A stretch of DNA of 64,000 nt, taken from Sphingobacterium sp. UT-1RO-CII-1. Lineage in GTDB: Bacteria; Bacteroidota; Bacteroidia; Sphingobacteriales; Sphingobacteriaceae. The position numbers and the translations under genes are program-made. Positions 8,234-17,725 of the stretch are shown piece by piece (within the stretch, counting starts at the first letter, position 1; every line of letters begins with the position of its first letter). The DNA lies in assembly GCF_026711005.1 (NCBI RefSeq), contig NZ_JAPPVJ010000005.1:62001-126000 (forward strand), in the 5' to 3' direction. The notes beneath the pieces are model-generated. The model saw only the letters and a program-made list of their open reading frames with translations, made no database searches and was not told where the DNA came from.

Positions 8234-9583
8234 GTGGTTAAAGTACTTATAATAGATGATGAAGAGAAGTTAAGGTCCTTACTCTCAAAAATAATCAGTT
8301 TTGAAGGATTCGAGGTTTCGCAGGCAGCAAGTATAAAGCTAGCCATGCAACGCCTGGAGACTGAAGAAATAGATGTCATTATCAGTGATGTGAAGCTACC
8401 CGATGGTAGCGGAGTAGAAACAGCAAAGGTAATAAAGGAGAAATATCCGGCTGTAGAGGTTATACTTTTAACTGCATTTGGCAATATACCAGATGGTGTG
8501 CAGGCTATCAAAAATGGCGCTTTTGACTACATTACCAAAGGTGATGATAACAACAGAATTATTCCTCTCTTATATAAAGCGAGTGAAAAGGTTGCATTGA
8601 ACAGAAGGGTACTGCACTTAGAAAAACAACTGGCTAAAAAGCACTCTTTTGACAAAATTATAGGAAAATCAAAACCTATACTAAATGCCATTGAACTGGC
8701 AAGAAAGGTGGCTAACACAGATGCTACTGTTTTACTGACCGGAGAAACCGGAACAGGAAAAGAAATTTTTGCACAGGCTATACACCAAGAAGGTCAAAGA
8801 GCAAAATATAATTTTGTTGCAATAAACTGTTCGGCATTTAGCAAAGATTTACTGGAGAATGAACTGTTCGGGCATAAAGCAGGGGCTTTTACAGGAGCAA
8901 CAAAAGATCAAAAAGGATTATTTGAAGAAGCACATAATGGCACTATCTTTCTAGATGAAATAGGAGAAATGGCAATAGACCTCCAAGCTAAGATTTTGAG
9001 AGTACTAGAAACCGGCGAACTCTTACGTGTTGGAGACTCTAAACCCCTAAAGGTAAATGTGCGTGTAATTGCGGCAACAAACCGCAACCTAGAAGAAGAA
9101 ATAGAAAAAGAACATTTCAGAAGTGATCTCTTTTACCGCCTGTCGGTTTTCGGAATTCACTTGCCAGCTCTGCGCGATCGGCCAAAGGATATCACGTTGT
9201 TGGCCGAACATTATGTGAATGCTTTTGCCCTAAAGGCCAATCGAAAGACTTTACAAATGAGCGATGAATATATTAAAGCGCTAGAAAATAACAGTTGGAA
9301 AGGGAATGTCCGGGAACTGAAAAACATTATTGAAAGAAGTGTGATTTTGGCAGAAACCAATATTTTAGATCTGGATACACTCCCACCTGACCTACAATAT
9401 GGAAAAAATAAATCGCAATTATTATCTGCATTTTCGATGGCAAGTGCTGAAAAACTCCATATACAAAAAACACTCAACTACACAGCAGGAAATAAGGCAG
9501 AAGCAGCCAGGCTCCTAGAAATAGGTGTAGCAACACTATATAGGAAAATTGAAGAATATAAAATTAAATTCCCAAACAATTAA
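8234..9583 (+). CDS. NtrC-family sigma-54-dependent response regulator, probable Kdp regulator
   Basis: From GTG 8234 the protein has 449 residues. A receiver domain (1-120) carries the acidic pair (IIDDEEK) and phospho-acceptor Asp52 (ISDVKLPDG). The AAA+ domain has Walker A (GETGTGKE, about 169-176), the sigma-54 contact loop GAFTGA at 217-222 and Walker B (GTIFLDEIGEM). A Fis-type HTH ends the protein (NKAEAARLLEIGVATLYRKI). The start is uncertain: GTG 8210 adds eight codons but falls inside a -7 element. It lies upstream of kdpFABC on the same strand and no OmpR-type kdpE is present, so it probably takes KdpE's place, partnered by the kinase at 15931. That role is inferred from position. 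Confidence 0.9.
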   Translation: MVKVLIIDDEEKLRSLLSKIISFEGFEVSQAASIKLAMQRLETEEIDVIISDVKLPDGSGVETAKVIKEKYPAVEVILLTAFGNIPDGVQAIKNGAFDYITKGDDNNRIIPLLYKASEKVALNRRVLHLEKQLAKKHSFDKIIGKSKPILNAIELARKVANTDATVLLTGETGTGKEIFAQAIHQEGQRAKYNFVAINCSAFSKDLLENELFGHKAGAFTGATKDQKGLFEEAHNGTIFLDEIGEMAIDLQAKILRVLETGELLRVGDSKPLKVNVRVIAATNRNLEEEIEKEHFRSDLFYRLSVFGIHLPALRDRPKDITLLAEHYVNAFALKANRKTLQMSDEYIKALENNSWKGNVRELKNIIERSVILAETNILDLDTLPPDLQYGKNKSQLLSAFSMASAEKLHIQKTLNYTAGNKAEAARLLEIGVATLYRKIEEYKIKFPNN

Positions 9584-9912
9584 ATAATCTTCTGTCGTAA
9601 GAACAACTGCAAAACCAAACTTTAACGAACTCCGTTCAGATACCAGTTGCTTACAAAACCGTAATATAGCGACACCCTTAAAACATACAACCGGCAATAA
9701 CCACCAAGATCTGTAAATATTCCAGTAGTATTCGCCCTATCATTCTGATAAGAACCCTATCAAAATGATAGGTTCTTTGGCATTAAACCAGAACAACAAA
9801 AACACCAAACCACCTAAACAGCAGCACCTTACAAAACCACACCTAAAACAGGAATAGCATTTGGCATGCTCTATCGTAAAATAGTGATTACGATACTTTT
9901 GAGCATAATAAA
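9584..9912 (+). other. 329-bp intergenic region upstream of the kdp operon
   Basis: It contains a hairpin at 9750-9777 (AAGAACCCTATCA and TGATAGGTTCTT, one bulged base, 3-base loop) that may end the regulator transcript, although no T run follows. An 8-bp-arm inverted repeat at 9872-9895 overlaps a -7 element. I looked for a GG-N10-GC sigma-54 core on the plus strand and found none with both dinucleotides intact; the nearest is TTGGCA at 9861, which lacks the -12 GC. Confidence 0.6.
9872..9901 (+). promoter_or_regulatory. Candidate kdp operator overlapping a -7 promoter element
   Basis: TATCGTAA (9872-9879) and TTACGATA (9888-9895) are perfect 8-bp arms around an 8-base spacer. The right arm runs into TACTTTTG (9894-9901), an exact TAnnTTTG -7 element 11 bases before the ATG of the first operon gene. 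No TTTG lies at -33. A dimeric regulator bound here would cover the promoter core, which suits repression or direct activation rather than remote sigma-54 enhancer binding. Confidence 0.5.
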
Positions 9913-10269
9913 ATGAAAACAAAAATCAGTACTACAATACGTCTGTGGGCTCCTGAAGCAGCACACCTCATTGTGGAAGATAAGAATAGTGAAGCTATAG
10001 CTGACTACTGCTTACTGCATAAATTAGCGGAAGACTGTTTGCTAAAAATACGTTCGGGTTTAGATAATGAACTGGAACTCGTGCAAAAGATTGTTAAAGT
10101 GATAAACCTACTCTATTTAGAAGGCAATCAATACACCCGTAATGCGATTGAAAATGAGTTTTTGACAACCCTAGCTATAGACGAAAGCCCAGGAACACTT
10201 AAAAAACATCTGGAAATGTTCCCTACAGAACTAAAGAAAGGATATATCAAAACAATATTGGAAAATTAA
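9913..10269 (+). CDS. Hypothetical protein, first gene of the kdp operon
   Basis: A 118-residue, mostly helical, probably cytosolic protein without signal peptide or membrane segment. Recognisable blocks are RLWAPEAAHLI near the start, LVQKIVKVINLLYLEGNQYTRNAIENEFL in the middle and FPTELKKGYIKTIL at the end. It resembles small uncharacterised Bacteroidota proteins (possibly DUF7674), but I am not certain of the family. It precedes kdpF by 12 bases and starts directly after the candidate kdp promoter, so it is transcribed with the pump and may have a regulatory or accessory part in potassium uptake. Confidence 0.75.
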   Translation: MKTKISTTIRLWAPEAAHLIVEDKNSEAIADYCLLHKLAEDCLLKIRSGLDNELELVQKIVKVINLLYLEGNQYTRNAIENEFLTTLAIDESPGTLKKHLEMFPTELKKGYIKTILEN

Positions 10270-10281
10270 AGACGACAAGAA

Positions 10282-10362
10282 ATGATAACAGCATTATTCA
10301 TAATAGCAGTTTGTGTATTTATATACATCTGCTACGTATTGCTTAAGCCCGAGCAATTTTAA
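10282..10362 (+). CDS. kdpF: KdpF, small subunit of the Kdp potassium pump
   Basis: A 26-codon gene. The product is one hydrophobic helix (LFIIAVCVFIYICYVLL) followed by the KPEQF tail, which matches the (Y/K)PE(K/R/Q)F ending of KdpF proteins. It lies 12 bases after the upstream gene and 22 bases before kdpA, exactly where kdpF normally is. In Escherichia coli KdpF stabilises the KdpABC complex in the inner membrane. Helix, tail motif and position together make this a firm call despite the size. Confidence 0.88.
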   Translation: MITALFIIAVCVFIYICYVLLKPEQF

Positions 10363-10384
10363 ACAAACTCTTTAACAGCATAAA

Positions 10385-12070
10385 ATGAATACAGAAATTA
10401 TAGGCATAGTACTCGTCTTTGGGCTTGCAATAGCTCTTGCCCTACCACTCGGTAAATACATCGCTAAAGTGTATGACGGAGAGAAAACATTGTTAGACCC
10501 CATATGTGGCCCAATAGAGAGGTTAATATACAGAACAACAGGTATAAAACCAGAGGCAGAGATGAACTGGAAGCAACACATACTGGCCTTATTAACTATT
10601 AATACCGTATGGATTGTACTAGGGATGCTAATTTTAATGACGCAGGAGCGTCTTCCTTTGAACCCCAACTCCATCCCTAACATGCGGATTGACGTGGCCT
10701 TAAACACCGTTATATCTTTTGTTGTAAACTGCAATTTACAACATTATGCAGGCGAATCAGAACTAAGCTACCTAGGGCAGTTATGGTTGATGTTTTTGCA
10801 GTTTGTAAGTGCGGCTACGGGCATGGCTGCGGTAGTTATCTTGTTTAAAGCTTTTAAAGAGAAAACAGCGGATACACTGGGGAATTTTTATGTACACTTT
10901 ATAAAATCATGTACAAGAATACTTCTCCCTCTTTCCTTTATCGTGGCTACCCTTCTTGTTTTTGAAGGAACTCCCATGACTTTTGAAGGGAAAACTAACA
11001 TGACCACATTACAAGGCGAACAAATACAAGTATCAACAGGCCCCGCAGCAGCATTTATAGCAATAAAACACATCGGCACGAATGGAGGTGGCTTTTTTGG
11101 AGCAAATTCGGCACATCCATTTGAAAACCCGACTTATTGGAGCAACTCGGTTGAAATGATTGCACAATTGTTAATACCACTGGCTATGGTTTTTGCATTT
11201 GGATACTTTATAAAAAGAAAGAAACTTGCCTGCATGATATTCGCCGTGATGACACTGGGTTTTACACTTCTAGTGGTGCCAAGCATGTATATGGAGATGC
11301 AAGGCAATCCGGCTATAGCAGCTATGGGAATAGATAATTCATTAGGTGCTATGGAAGGAAAAGAAGTCCGCTTTGGGGCTGCGACCTCTGGCTTCTGGAG
11401 TATCGCGACAACTGTAATCTCGACGGGTTCCGTAAATGCTATGCATGACAGCATGATGCCATTATCTGGCATGAATCAGCTTCTTGCGATGATGATAAAC
11501 GCTTTTTACGGAGGTGTTGGTGTAGGGGTGTTAAACTTTTTTATATTTATTATTCTGGCCGTTTTCATCAGTGGTTTAATGGTAGGCAGAACCCCTGAGT
11601 TTCTGGGAAAAAAAATTGAGGCCCAAGAAATGAAAATAGCGATGCTTATTGCCCTGCTCCACCCCTTTCTTATATTAACAGGGACAGCCCTAGCGGCCGC
11701 CCTACCACAACATACCGCAGATACTTTAAACAACCCGGGCTTTCATGGGCTAAGCGAGATGCTCTATGAATATACATCTGCAGCAGCAAACAACGGCAGT
11801 GGCTTTGAGGGGCTTGCAGATAATACACGATGGTGGAATATAAGTACCGCTCTTGTTTTGTTGCTTTCGCGCTTCTTGCCAATTATAGGCCCCATTGCAA
11901 TAGCTGGTTTATTGGCTTCTAAAAGATTTGTGCCCGATAGTAACGGTACATTGAAAACCGACACAGCAACTTTCGGACTTATGGTATTTGCAGTTATTGT
12001 CATCGTGGCTGCTTTGGCTTTCTTTCCCGTACTGACGTTGGGGCCGATAGCTGAATATTTCTCACTTTAG
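10385..12070 (+). CDS. kdpA: Potassium-transporting ATPase subunit KdpA
   Basis: A 561-residue polytopic inner-membrane protein of normal family length (about 555-560). It carries the conserved pore-loop segments of the potassium-selective subunit ([13 protein letters not shown] near residue 115, [17 protein letters not shown] near 237) and a C-terminal segment ending [14 protein letters not shown]. KdpA forms the selectivity filter of the high-affinity KdpFABC pump, related to SKT potassium channels. It is followed by kdpB after 23 bases. Confidence 0.98.
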   Translation: MNTEIIGIVLVFGLAIALALPLGKYIAKVYDGEKTLLDPICGPIERLIYRTTGIKPEAEMNWKQHILALLTINTVWIVLGMLILMTQERLPLNPNSIPNMRIDVALNTVISFVVNCNLQHYAGESELSYLGQLWLMFLQFVSAATGMAAVVILFKAFKEKTADTLGNFYVHFIKSCTRILLPLSFIVATLLVFEGTPMTFEGKTNMTTLQGEQIQVSTGPAAAFIAIKHIGTNGGGFFGANSAHPFENPTYWSNSVEMIAQLLIPLAMVFAFGYFIKRKKLACMIFAVMTLGFTLLVVPSMYMEMQGNPAIAAMGIDNSLGAMEGKEVRFGAATSGFWSIATTVISTGSVNAMHDSMMPLSGMNQLLAMMINAFYGGVGVGVLNFFIFIILAVFISGLMVGRTPEFLGKKIEAQEMKIAMLIALLHPFLILTGTALAAALPQHTADTLNNPGFHGLSEMLYEYTSAAANNGSGFEGLADNTRWWNISTALVLLLSRFLPIIGPIAIAGLLASKRFVPDSNGTLKTDTATFGLMVFAVIVIVAALAFFPVLTLGPIAEYFSL

Positions 12071-12093
12071 TAAATAGATTAAAGACTTTTAAA

Positions 12094-14103
12094 ATGAATA
12101 GCTCAAATTCGTTATTTCAGAAAGACATGATGTATACTGCATTAAAACAGTCTTTTATAAAACTACATCCAAAAAAAATGTTCAAAAACCCGATTATGTT
12201 CGCGGTTTGGGTAGGAACGTTAGTGATGCTTATGATAAGTATATGGGTCCTGACAGGAGCTGAAGGACAAGGTACTTTCGCTTATAATTTCGTCCTCTTT
12301 GTTGTTATGTTGCTAACCTTATTGTTTGCCAATTTTGCGGAGGCAATTGCAGAAGCACGCGGTAAAGCGCAGGCAGATAGCTTGCGAAAGACGAGAGAAG
12401 AAACACCTGCTAAACTTGAAGATGGGCGTACAATATCTTCGGCACAACTGCAAAAAGAAGATATTTTCATATGCGAAGCAGGAGATATCATACCCGCTGA
12501 CGGCGAAATCATAACAGGTTTGGCAACAATTGATGAAAGTGCTATTACAGGAGAATCAGCACCTGTTATCAGGGAGGCGGGAGGAGACAAAAGTTCGGTA
12601 ACAGGGGGCACCAAAGTATTATCTGATAAAATTGTAGTAAAAGTAACTACACAACCAGGAGAAAGTTTTCTGGACAAAATGATTGCCTTAGTGGAAGGTG
12701 CAGCCCGCCAAAAAACACCCAACGAAATAGCTTTGACCATTTTGCTGGCAGGCTTCACATTAGTATTTATTCTTGTTTGCGTGACCTTAAAGCCTTTAAC
12801 AGCTTACGCGCAGGTGGAAATTACTATAGCAGCATTGATCTCTTTGTTTGTTTGTCTGATACCGACTACCATTGGAGGTTTATTGTCCGCCATCGGAATT
12901 GCAGGAATGGACAGGGCTTTACGAGCGAATGTAATTACTAAAAGTGGTAAAGCGGTAGAAACAGCAGGTGATATTAATGTTTTACTATTAGATAAAACAG
13001 GAACAATAACAATAGGTAACAGGAAAGCTACAGCGTTTTATCCGGCCAACGGAATCGAGGATAAAAGGCTCGTGAAAGCAGCTGTTTTAAGCTCTATGGC
13101 CGATGAAACGCCAGAGGGAAAATCTGTTATCGAGCTGGCAGGAGTCAATCCGTTGAGTTACCCTATGAACAACCCGAGCTTTATCAAATTTACAGCAGAG
13201 ACGAGAAGTTCTGGTGTAGATTATGAAAACATACGTATACGCAAAGGTGCGACCGACGCTATTAAAAATTTGGTAATAAAAGTAGGGAACGATTTCCCTA
13301 AAGATGTGGAAGAAAAGGTAAAGACAATTGCGCAAAATGGCGGAACACCCTTGGTGGTATCAGAAAATGAAATAGTATTGGGTGTGATCGAGTTGCAAGA
13401 TATTATTAAAACAGGCATTCAGGAACGATTTGACCGCTTAAGAAAAATGGGAATAAAAACAGTCATGGTGACTGGAGATAATCCATTAACAGCAAAATAT
13501 ATAGCAGAGAAGGCAGGGGTCGACGATTTTATAGCCGAGGCTAAACCCGAAGACAAGATGAATTATATCAAGAAAGAACAAATGGAAGGCCGCTTAGTAG
13601 CGATGATGGGCGACGGAACAAATGATGCCCCAGCATTGGCACAAGCAGATGTGGGCGTGGCAATGAATAGCGGGACACAGGCCGCTAAAGAGGCTGGTAA
13701 TATGGTCGATTTGGACAACGACCCTACAAAATTAATTGAGGTTGTAGAAATAGGAAAACAATTACTGATGACACGAGGTACACTTACCACCTTTAGTATA
13801 GCAAATGACGTCGCTAAATATTTTGCTATTATTCCAGCACTCTTCATTGCAACCATCCCTGCATTACAAAAACTAAATATTATGAACCTACAAAGCCCTG
13901 AAAGTGCCATTCTATCCGCTGTAATTTTTAACGCTCTCATTATTCCGATGCTCGTACCTTTAGCTTTAAAAGGAGTTGCCTACAAACCAATCGGAGCAAG
14001 CGCCCTACTACGTCGAAATCTTTTCATTTTTGGCTTCGGTGGCATTTTAGTGCCTTTTGTTGGCATTAAAATAATTGATATGACTTTGTCTATTTTCTTT
14101 TAA
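12094..14103 (+). CDS. kdpB: Potassium-transporting P-type ATPase subunit KdpB
   Basis: A 669-residue type IA P-type ATPase. It has the actuator motif ([12 protein letters not shown]; KdpB uses TGES), the phosphorylation motif DKTGT with Asp300, the nucleotide-binding segment ([11 protein letters not shown]), the hinge [10 protein letters not shown] and [17 protein letters not shown]. The length is normal. KdpB hydrolyses ATP and drives potassium uptake through KdpA. It starts 23 bases after kdpA and is followed by kdpC. Confidence 0.98.
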   Translation: MNSSNSLFQKDMMYTALKQSFIKLHPKKMFKNPIMFAVWVGTLVMLMISIWVLTGAEGQGTFAYNFVLFVVMLLTLLFANFAEAIAEARGKAQADSLRKTREETPAKLEDGRTISSAQLQKEDIFICEAGDIIPADGEIITGLATIDESAITGESAPVIREAGGDKSSVTGGTKVLSDKIVVKVTTQPGESFLDKMIALVEGAARQKTPNEIALTILLAGFTLVFILVCVTLKPLTAYAQVEITIAALISLFVCLIPTTIGGLLSAIGIAGMDRALRANVITKSGKAVETAGDINVLLLDKTGTITIGNRKATAFYPANGIEDKRLVKAAVLSSMADETPEGKSVIELAGVNPLSYPMNNPSFIKFTAETRSSGVDYENIRIRKGATDAIKNLVIKVGNDFPKDVEEKVKTIAQNGGTPLVVSENEIVLGVIELQDIIKTGIQERFDRLRKMGIKTVMVTGDNPLTAKYIAEKAGVDDFIAEAKPEDKMNYIKKEQMEGRLVAMMGDGTNDAPALAQADVGVAMNSGTQAAKEAGNMVDLDNDPTKLIEVVEIGKQLLMTRGTLTTFSIANDVAKYFAIIPALFIATIPALQKLNIMNLQSPESAILSAVIFNALIIPMLVPLALKGVAYKPIGASALLRRNLFIFGFGGILVPFVGIKIIDMTLSIFF

Positions 14104-14127
14104 TCATCCCTTAACGTGAACATGCAG

Positions 14128-14694
14128 ATGAAAAATCATATTTTACCCGCTATTAAACTTACTGCCCTGCTCCTACTGCTACTTACAGTTGTATACCCAC
14201 TGGCTGTTTGGACTGTAGCACAATTTGCTCCAAATAAAGGAAAAGGAGCGACAATAGCAGACAATAAAAATGAATACTATGTAAACATTGGCCAATCGTT
14301 TACAGCTGATCAGTACTTTCATTCCAGGCCATCAGCAGTAGGATATAATGCTGCCGTTTCAGGAGGAAGCAATAAAGGTCCGTCTAATAAAGAATATATA
14401 AAAGAAGTGCAAACGAGGATTGACAGCTTCTTAATTCGCAACCCTATGGTGCAAAAAGCTGAAATACCAGTAGATATGGTTACAGCAAGCGGCAGTGGTC
14501 TGGATCCCCATATCTCGGTGCAGGGGGCAAAGGTACAAATCAAAAGAATTGCCGAAATAAGAGGTCTAGAAGAGGCTACGTTATATAAATTGGTTGACGG
14601 ACAGGTAGAAAAACCACGATGGGGTTTATTGGGGCCTGAAAAAATAAATGTTCTGAAATTAAATATCGCACTCGACGCAATAAGCTTGCGCTAA
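14128..14694 (+). CDS. kdpC: Potassium-transporting ATPase subunit KdpC
   Basis: A 188-residue subunit with one N-terminal membrane helix (residues about 8-28, LTALLLLLLTVVYPLAVW) and a periplasmic domain carrying family motifs (FTADQYFHSRPSA, GSNKGPSNKEY, VTASGSGLDPHIS, WGLLGPEKINVLKLN). Three in-frame starts lie close together: GTG 14116, ATG 14122 and ATG 14128. I chose the last because MKNHILPAIKL is the usual KdpC opening. KdpC holds KdpA and KdpB together. The next gene begins about 40 bases later. Confidence 0.95.
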   Translation: MKNHILPAIKLTALLLLLLTVVYPLAVWTVAQFAPNKGKGATIADNKNEYYVNIGQSFTADQYFHSRPSAVGYNAAVSGGSNKGPSNKEYIKEVQTRIDSFLIRNPMVQKAEIPVDMVTASGSGLDPHISVQGAKVQIKRIAEIRGLEEATLYKLVDGQVEKPRWGLLGPEKINVLKLNIALDAISLR

Positions 14695-14736
14695 GCTATA
14701 GGTAATGCGATAAGAGCAACTAATAATCGTTTGACA

Positions 14737-15858
14737 ATGGATAAGAGAAAAAGTGCTGCACATTTTTTGGAGATGATTCGAAAATCGAAGAGAGGAAAAT
14801 TTAAGCTATATATTGGGATGAGTGCCGGCGTGGGTAAAACCTATCGAATGCTACAGGAAGCACATTCACTTTTACAAAATGGAATTGATGTTAAAATCGG
14901 CTATATTGAGACGCACAATCGCCCTGAAACACATGCCTTACTGGAGGGCTTGCCCGTAATACCGCGTCGTAAAATCTTTTACAAAGGAAAAGAATTAGAT
15001 GAGCTGGACCTACAGGCGGTTATAAACCTACGCCCTGAAGTGGTCGTGATTGATGAACTTGCTCACAGCAATACAGAAGGAAGTGATAATGAAAAACGCT
15101 GGCAGGATGTAATGGATATATTGGATGTGGGAATTAATGTTATTAGCGCAGTAAATATTCAGCATATAGAAAGTTTAAACAAAGATGTCAAACTAATTGC
15201 GGGGATCGACGTCAAAGAGCGCATCCCGGATAGTGTGGTAGCTCAGGCCGATGAAGTAGTAAATATTGATCTGACAGCCGAAGACTTAATTGACCGTTTA
15301 AAAGCAGGTAAGATATACGATCAATCCAAAGTAGCGCTTGCACTATCTAACTTTTTTAAGAGCGAACAGATACTACAGCTCCGGGAATTGGCTCTGAAGG
15401 AAGTCGCAGCACAAGTGCAACGCAAGGTAGAATCAGAAGTTATTTTATCTAAAAATATTAAAAAAGATCGTTTTATGGCATGCATAAGCTCTAACGAAAA
15501 GGCAGCAAAAAATGTTATTCGCAAAACAGCTCGATTAGCAAACTATTACCAAAGTAAATGGTTTGTACTCTATGTACAGACGCCAAAAGAAAGTGCCGAC
15601 AAAATAGCTCTGGATAAGCAGCGCTTTTTAATTAATAATTTTAAATTGGCAACAGAGCTGGGAGCTGAAGTAATTAAAGTAAAAGCAAATAACACAACGA
15701 AAACGATTATTAAAGAATGTGAAAATCGCAGAATAACAACGGTCTGTATAGGTAAGCCAAAAATAACATTAGCTAAAATTATGTTAATGACAGATACTTT
15801 TAACACCTTACTCAATAAACTATCGCAGGAAAGTATAGATCTTATTATACTGTCGTAA
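14737..15858 (+). CDS. kdpD: KdpD cytoplasmic sensor and Usp domains without a kinase (truncated KdpD)
   Basis: A 373-residue protein starting at ATG 14737 (a TTG two codons earlier is less likely). Residues 20-230 match the KdpD N-terminal domain, with Walker A-like GMSAGVGKTYRM (27-38), IGYIETHNRPET, VVIDELAHSN, KRWQDVMDIL and VNIQHIESLN. Residues about 248-373 are a Usp domain (FMACISSNEKAAKNVI to the end). The four membrane helices, GAF-like region and kinase core of full KdpD (about 890 residues) are absent and the stop is clean, so this is a designed short form and not an edge effect. It probably senses potassium, ATP or osmotic state and passes this to the kinase encoded next. Confidence 0.95.
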   Translation: MDKRKSAAHFLEMIRKSKRGKFKLYIGMSAGVGKTYRMLQEAHSLLQNGIDVKIGYIETHNRPETHALLEGLPVIPRRKIFYKGKELDELDLQAVINLRPEVVVIDELAHSNTEGSDNEKRWQDVMDILDVGINVISAVNIQHIESLNKDVKLIAGIDVKERIPDSVVAQADEVVNIDLTAEDLIDRLKAGKIYDQSKVALALSNFFKSEQILQLRELALKEVAAQVQRKVESEVILSKNIKKDRFMACISSNEKAAKNVIRKTARLANYYQSKWFVLYVQTPKESADKIALDKQRFLINNFKLATELGAEVIKVKANNTTKTIIKECENRRITTVCIGKPKITLAKIMLMTDTFNTLLNKLSQESIDLIILS

Positions 15859-15930
15859 AAGAAGTAGCCCCCTGTCGGCATAAACCTGCTAGACAACAGC
15901 TTAACCAAATTCGTGTAATGTAGAAAAACA

Positions 15931-17667
15931 ATGAGAATTAAAACAAAAATAACCTTTGGTGTCGGGCTTTTATTTTTATTAATACTGGCACTGGCTACAA
16001 TAAGCGGCTGGTATGTGTACAAATTGAAAAAAGATACAAGCAATATATTAGTCGCAAATTATAAAACATTACAATATTCCAGAAATATGTTGCTCGCGTT
16101 AGAAGAAACAGCTGGAGATAAAAATGCATTAGATAGGTTTCAAAAAAATCTAGACCTACAAGAAAAGAACGTAACAGAACCAGGAGAAGTCGAAGCTACG
16201 AAAACAATAATAACACATTTTGAACAGTTTAAAAAACAACCCGAAGACACGCTTCTAGTATCAGACATTCGTAAAGATATTACAGAAGTGATGCGCCTTA
16301 ATATGGAGGCCATAAATCACAAAAGTGATATTGCAGACGAAACCGCACAAGAAGCTATTGTTATTATTACTATTACCGGTGCTTTATGTTTCTTGATTGC
16401 TTTCATTTTGTTGGTGAATTTGCCTTCTAACATCGCAAACCCCATAAAAGAACTTACGGAAAGTATTAAAGAAATTGCAGGTCAGAATTATAAAAAGAAA
16501 GTAAACTTTGAAAGCCATAATGAATTTGGAGATTTAGCAAAGTCATTCAATACCATGGCAGAAAAATTGGAAGAGTATGCCGAGAGTAAACTTGGAAAAA
16601 TTTTAAAAGGAAAAAAAAGAATAGAAACATTAATTGATAACCTGCATGACCCAATTATTGGGATAGATGAAAACAAAAAGGTATTATTTGCAAATGAAAA
16701 AGCCCTGCTTATCTCAGGTTTGAAAAAAGAAGAACTAATTGGTAAAAAGATACAAGATATAGCAGTAACAAATGACCTAGTGCGCACCATAATTAAAGAT
16801 ATCTTTAACAAAAAAGAAGAAAAAACAGAAACTGAACAGCTAAAAATATATGCCGACGCGAAAGAAAGTTATTTTGAAAAAGAAATTATAGATATCAATA
16901 TTATCCCGACAGGAGAAGAACAAAGTGAATTTATAGGACAAGTTATTTTTCTAAGAAATATTACGCCCTTTAAGGAACTCGACCTAGCAAAAACCAATTT
17001 TATGAGCACGGTGTCTCATGAATTTAAAACTCCGATAGCCTCCATACAGATGGGAATTCAACTATTGGAAAATAATCAAATAGGTGTGTTAAATAAAGAA
17101 CAACTGGAGCTATTAAGTAGTATCAAAGATGATACTACGCGTTTATTGAGAATAACAGGTGAATTATTAAATATTACACAGGTAGAGAGCGGGGCTATAC
17201 AGGTAAATTTGCTTGCCACGGAAATACAGCCTATAATTTCTTATGCCGTAAATGCAAACAGAGCGGCGGCTGACAACCGAAATATTAAAATAGATATAGA
17301 AATAGACAATACCCATAAAATTACAGCTGATAGTGAAAAAACAGCTTGGGTATTAACAAATTTAATATCTAATGCTGTTAGATATTCTTATGAAAACAGC
17401 ATAATATATGTGAAAACTAAACAAATAGATAATCAGGTGCAATTTTCTGTTACCGATTCTGGCCAAGGTATACAATCACAGTTTTTAAATAAAGTCTTCG
17501 AACGTTATTTTAGAATACCTGGAACGAAAAAAGAAGGCACAGGGTTAGGCTTAAGCATAAGTAAAGAATTTATTCAGGCCCAAGGCGGTGAAATATGGCT
17601 AGAAAGCGAATATGGAGTAGGCAGCACATTTCACTTTACACTTAATACAGCTGATAAAGTACAATAA
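15931..17667 (+). CDS. Membrane histidine kinase of the kdp operon (HAMP-PAS-HisKA)
   Basis: A 578-residue kinase with two membrane helices (about 7-30 and 145-167) around a periplasmic helical region of some 115 residues. A HAMP domain (about 165-220), a PAS domain (about 228-345, starting IDNLHDPIIGIDENKKVLF), a HisKA helix with phospho-acceptor His363 (STVSHEFKTPIASI) and a HATPase domain (LTNLISNAVRYS, DSGQGI, GTGLGLSISKEF) follow. It lies 72 bases after the short KdpD and closes the block at a terminator. It supplies the kinase that the short KdpD lacks and probably phosphorylates the NtrC-type regulator at 8234. The partnership is inferred from synteny. Confidence 0.93.
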   Translation: MRIKTKITFGVGLLFLLILALATISGWYVYKLKKDTSNILVANYKTLQYSRNMLLALEETAGDKNALDRFQKNLDLQEKNVTEPGEVEATKTIITHFEQFKKQPEDTLLVSDIRKDITEVMRLNMEAINHKSDIADETAQEAIVIITITGALCFLIAFILLVNLPSNIANPIKELTESIKEIAGQNYKKKVNFESHNEFGDLAKSFNTMAEKLEEYAESKLGKILKGKKRIETLIDNLHDPIIGIDENKKVLFANEKALLISGLKKEELIGKKIQDIAVTNDLVRTIIKDIFNKKEEKTETEQLKIYADAKESYFEKEIIDINIIPTGEEQSEFIGQVIFLRNITPFKELDLAKTNFMSTVSHEFKTPIASIQMGIQLLENNQIGVLNKEQLELLSSIKDDTTRLLRITGELLNITQVESGAIQVNLLATEIQPIISYAVNANRAAADNRNIKIDIEIDNTHKITADSEKTAWVLTNLISNAVRYSYENSIIYVKTKQIDNQVQFSVTDSGQGIQSQFLNKVFERYFRIPGTKKEGTGLGLSISKEFIQAQGGEIWLESEYGVGSTFHFTLNTADKVQ

Positions 17668-17672
17668 AGGTA

Positions 17673-17710
17673 AAGCCCACATGAATACTAAACATATATC
17701 AAGTGGGCTT
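17673..17710. terminator. Bidirectional terminator between the kdp block and the DUF1080 gene
   Basis: AAGCCCAC (17673-17680) and GTGGGCTT (17703-17710) form an 8-bp stem over a 22-base loop between two convergent genes. Neither side has a strong T run, so efficiency is uncertain. Confidence 0.6.
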
Positions 17711-17725
17711 CCCATTTAATTAGTT

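Noticed and set aside
12282..12758. 158-codon minus-strand frame inside kdpB
   Set aside because: It is antisense to the conserved actuator region of KdpB, whose reading is certain.
14737..15858. KdpD gene broken by a frameshift or premature stop
   Set aside because: The protein ends at the natural end of the Usp domain, and the next 72 bases and the following gene show no leftover KdpD membrane or kinase sequence. The following kinase has its own helices, HAMP and PAS domains.
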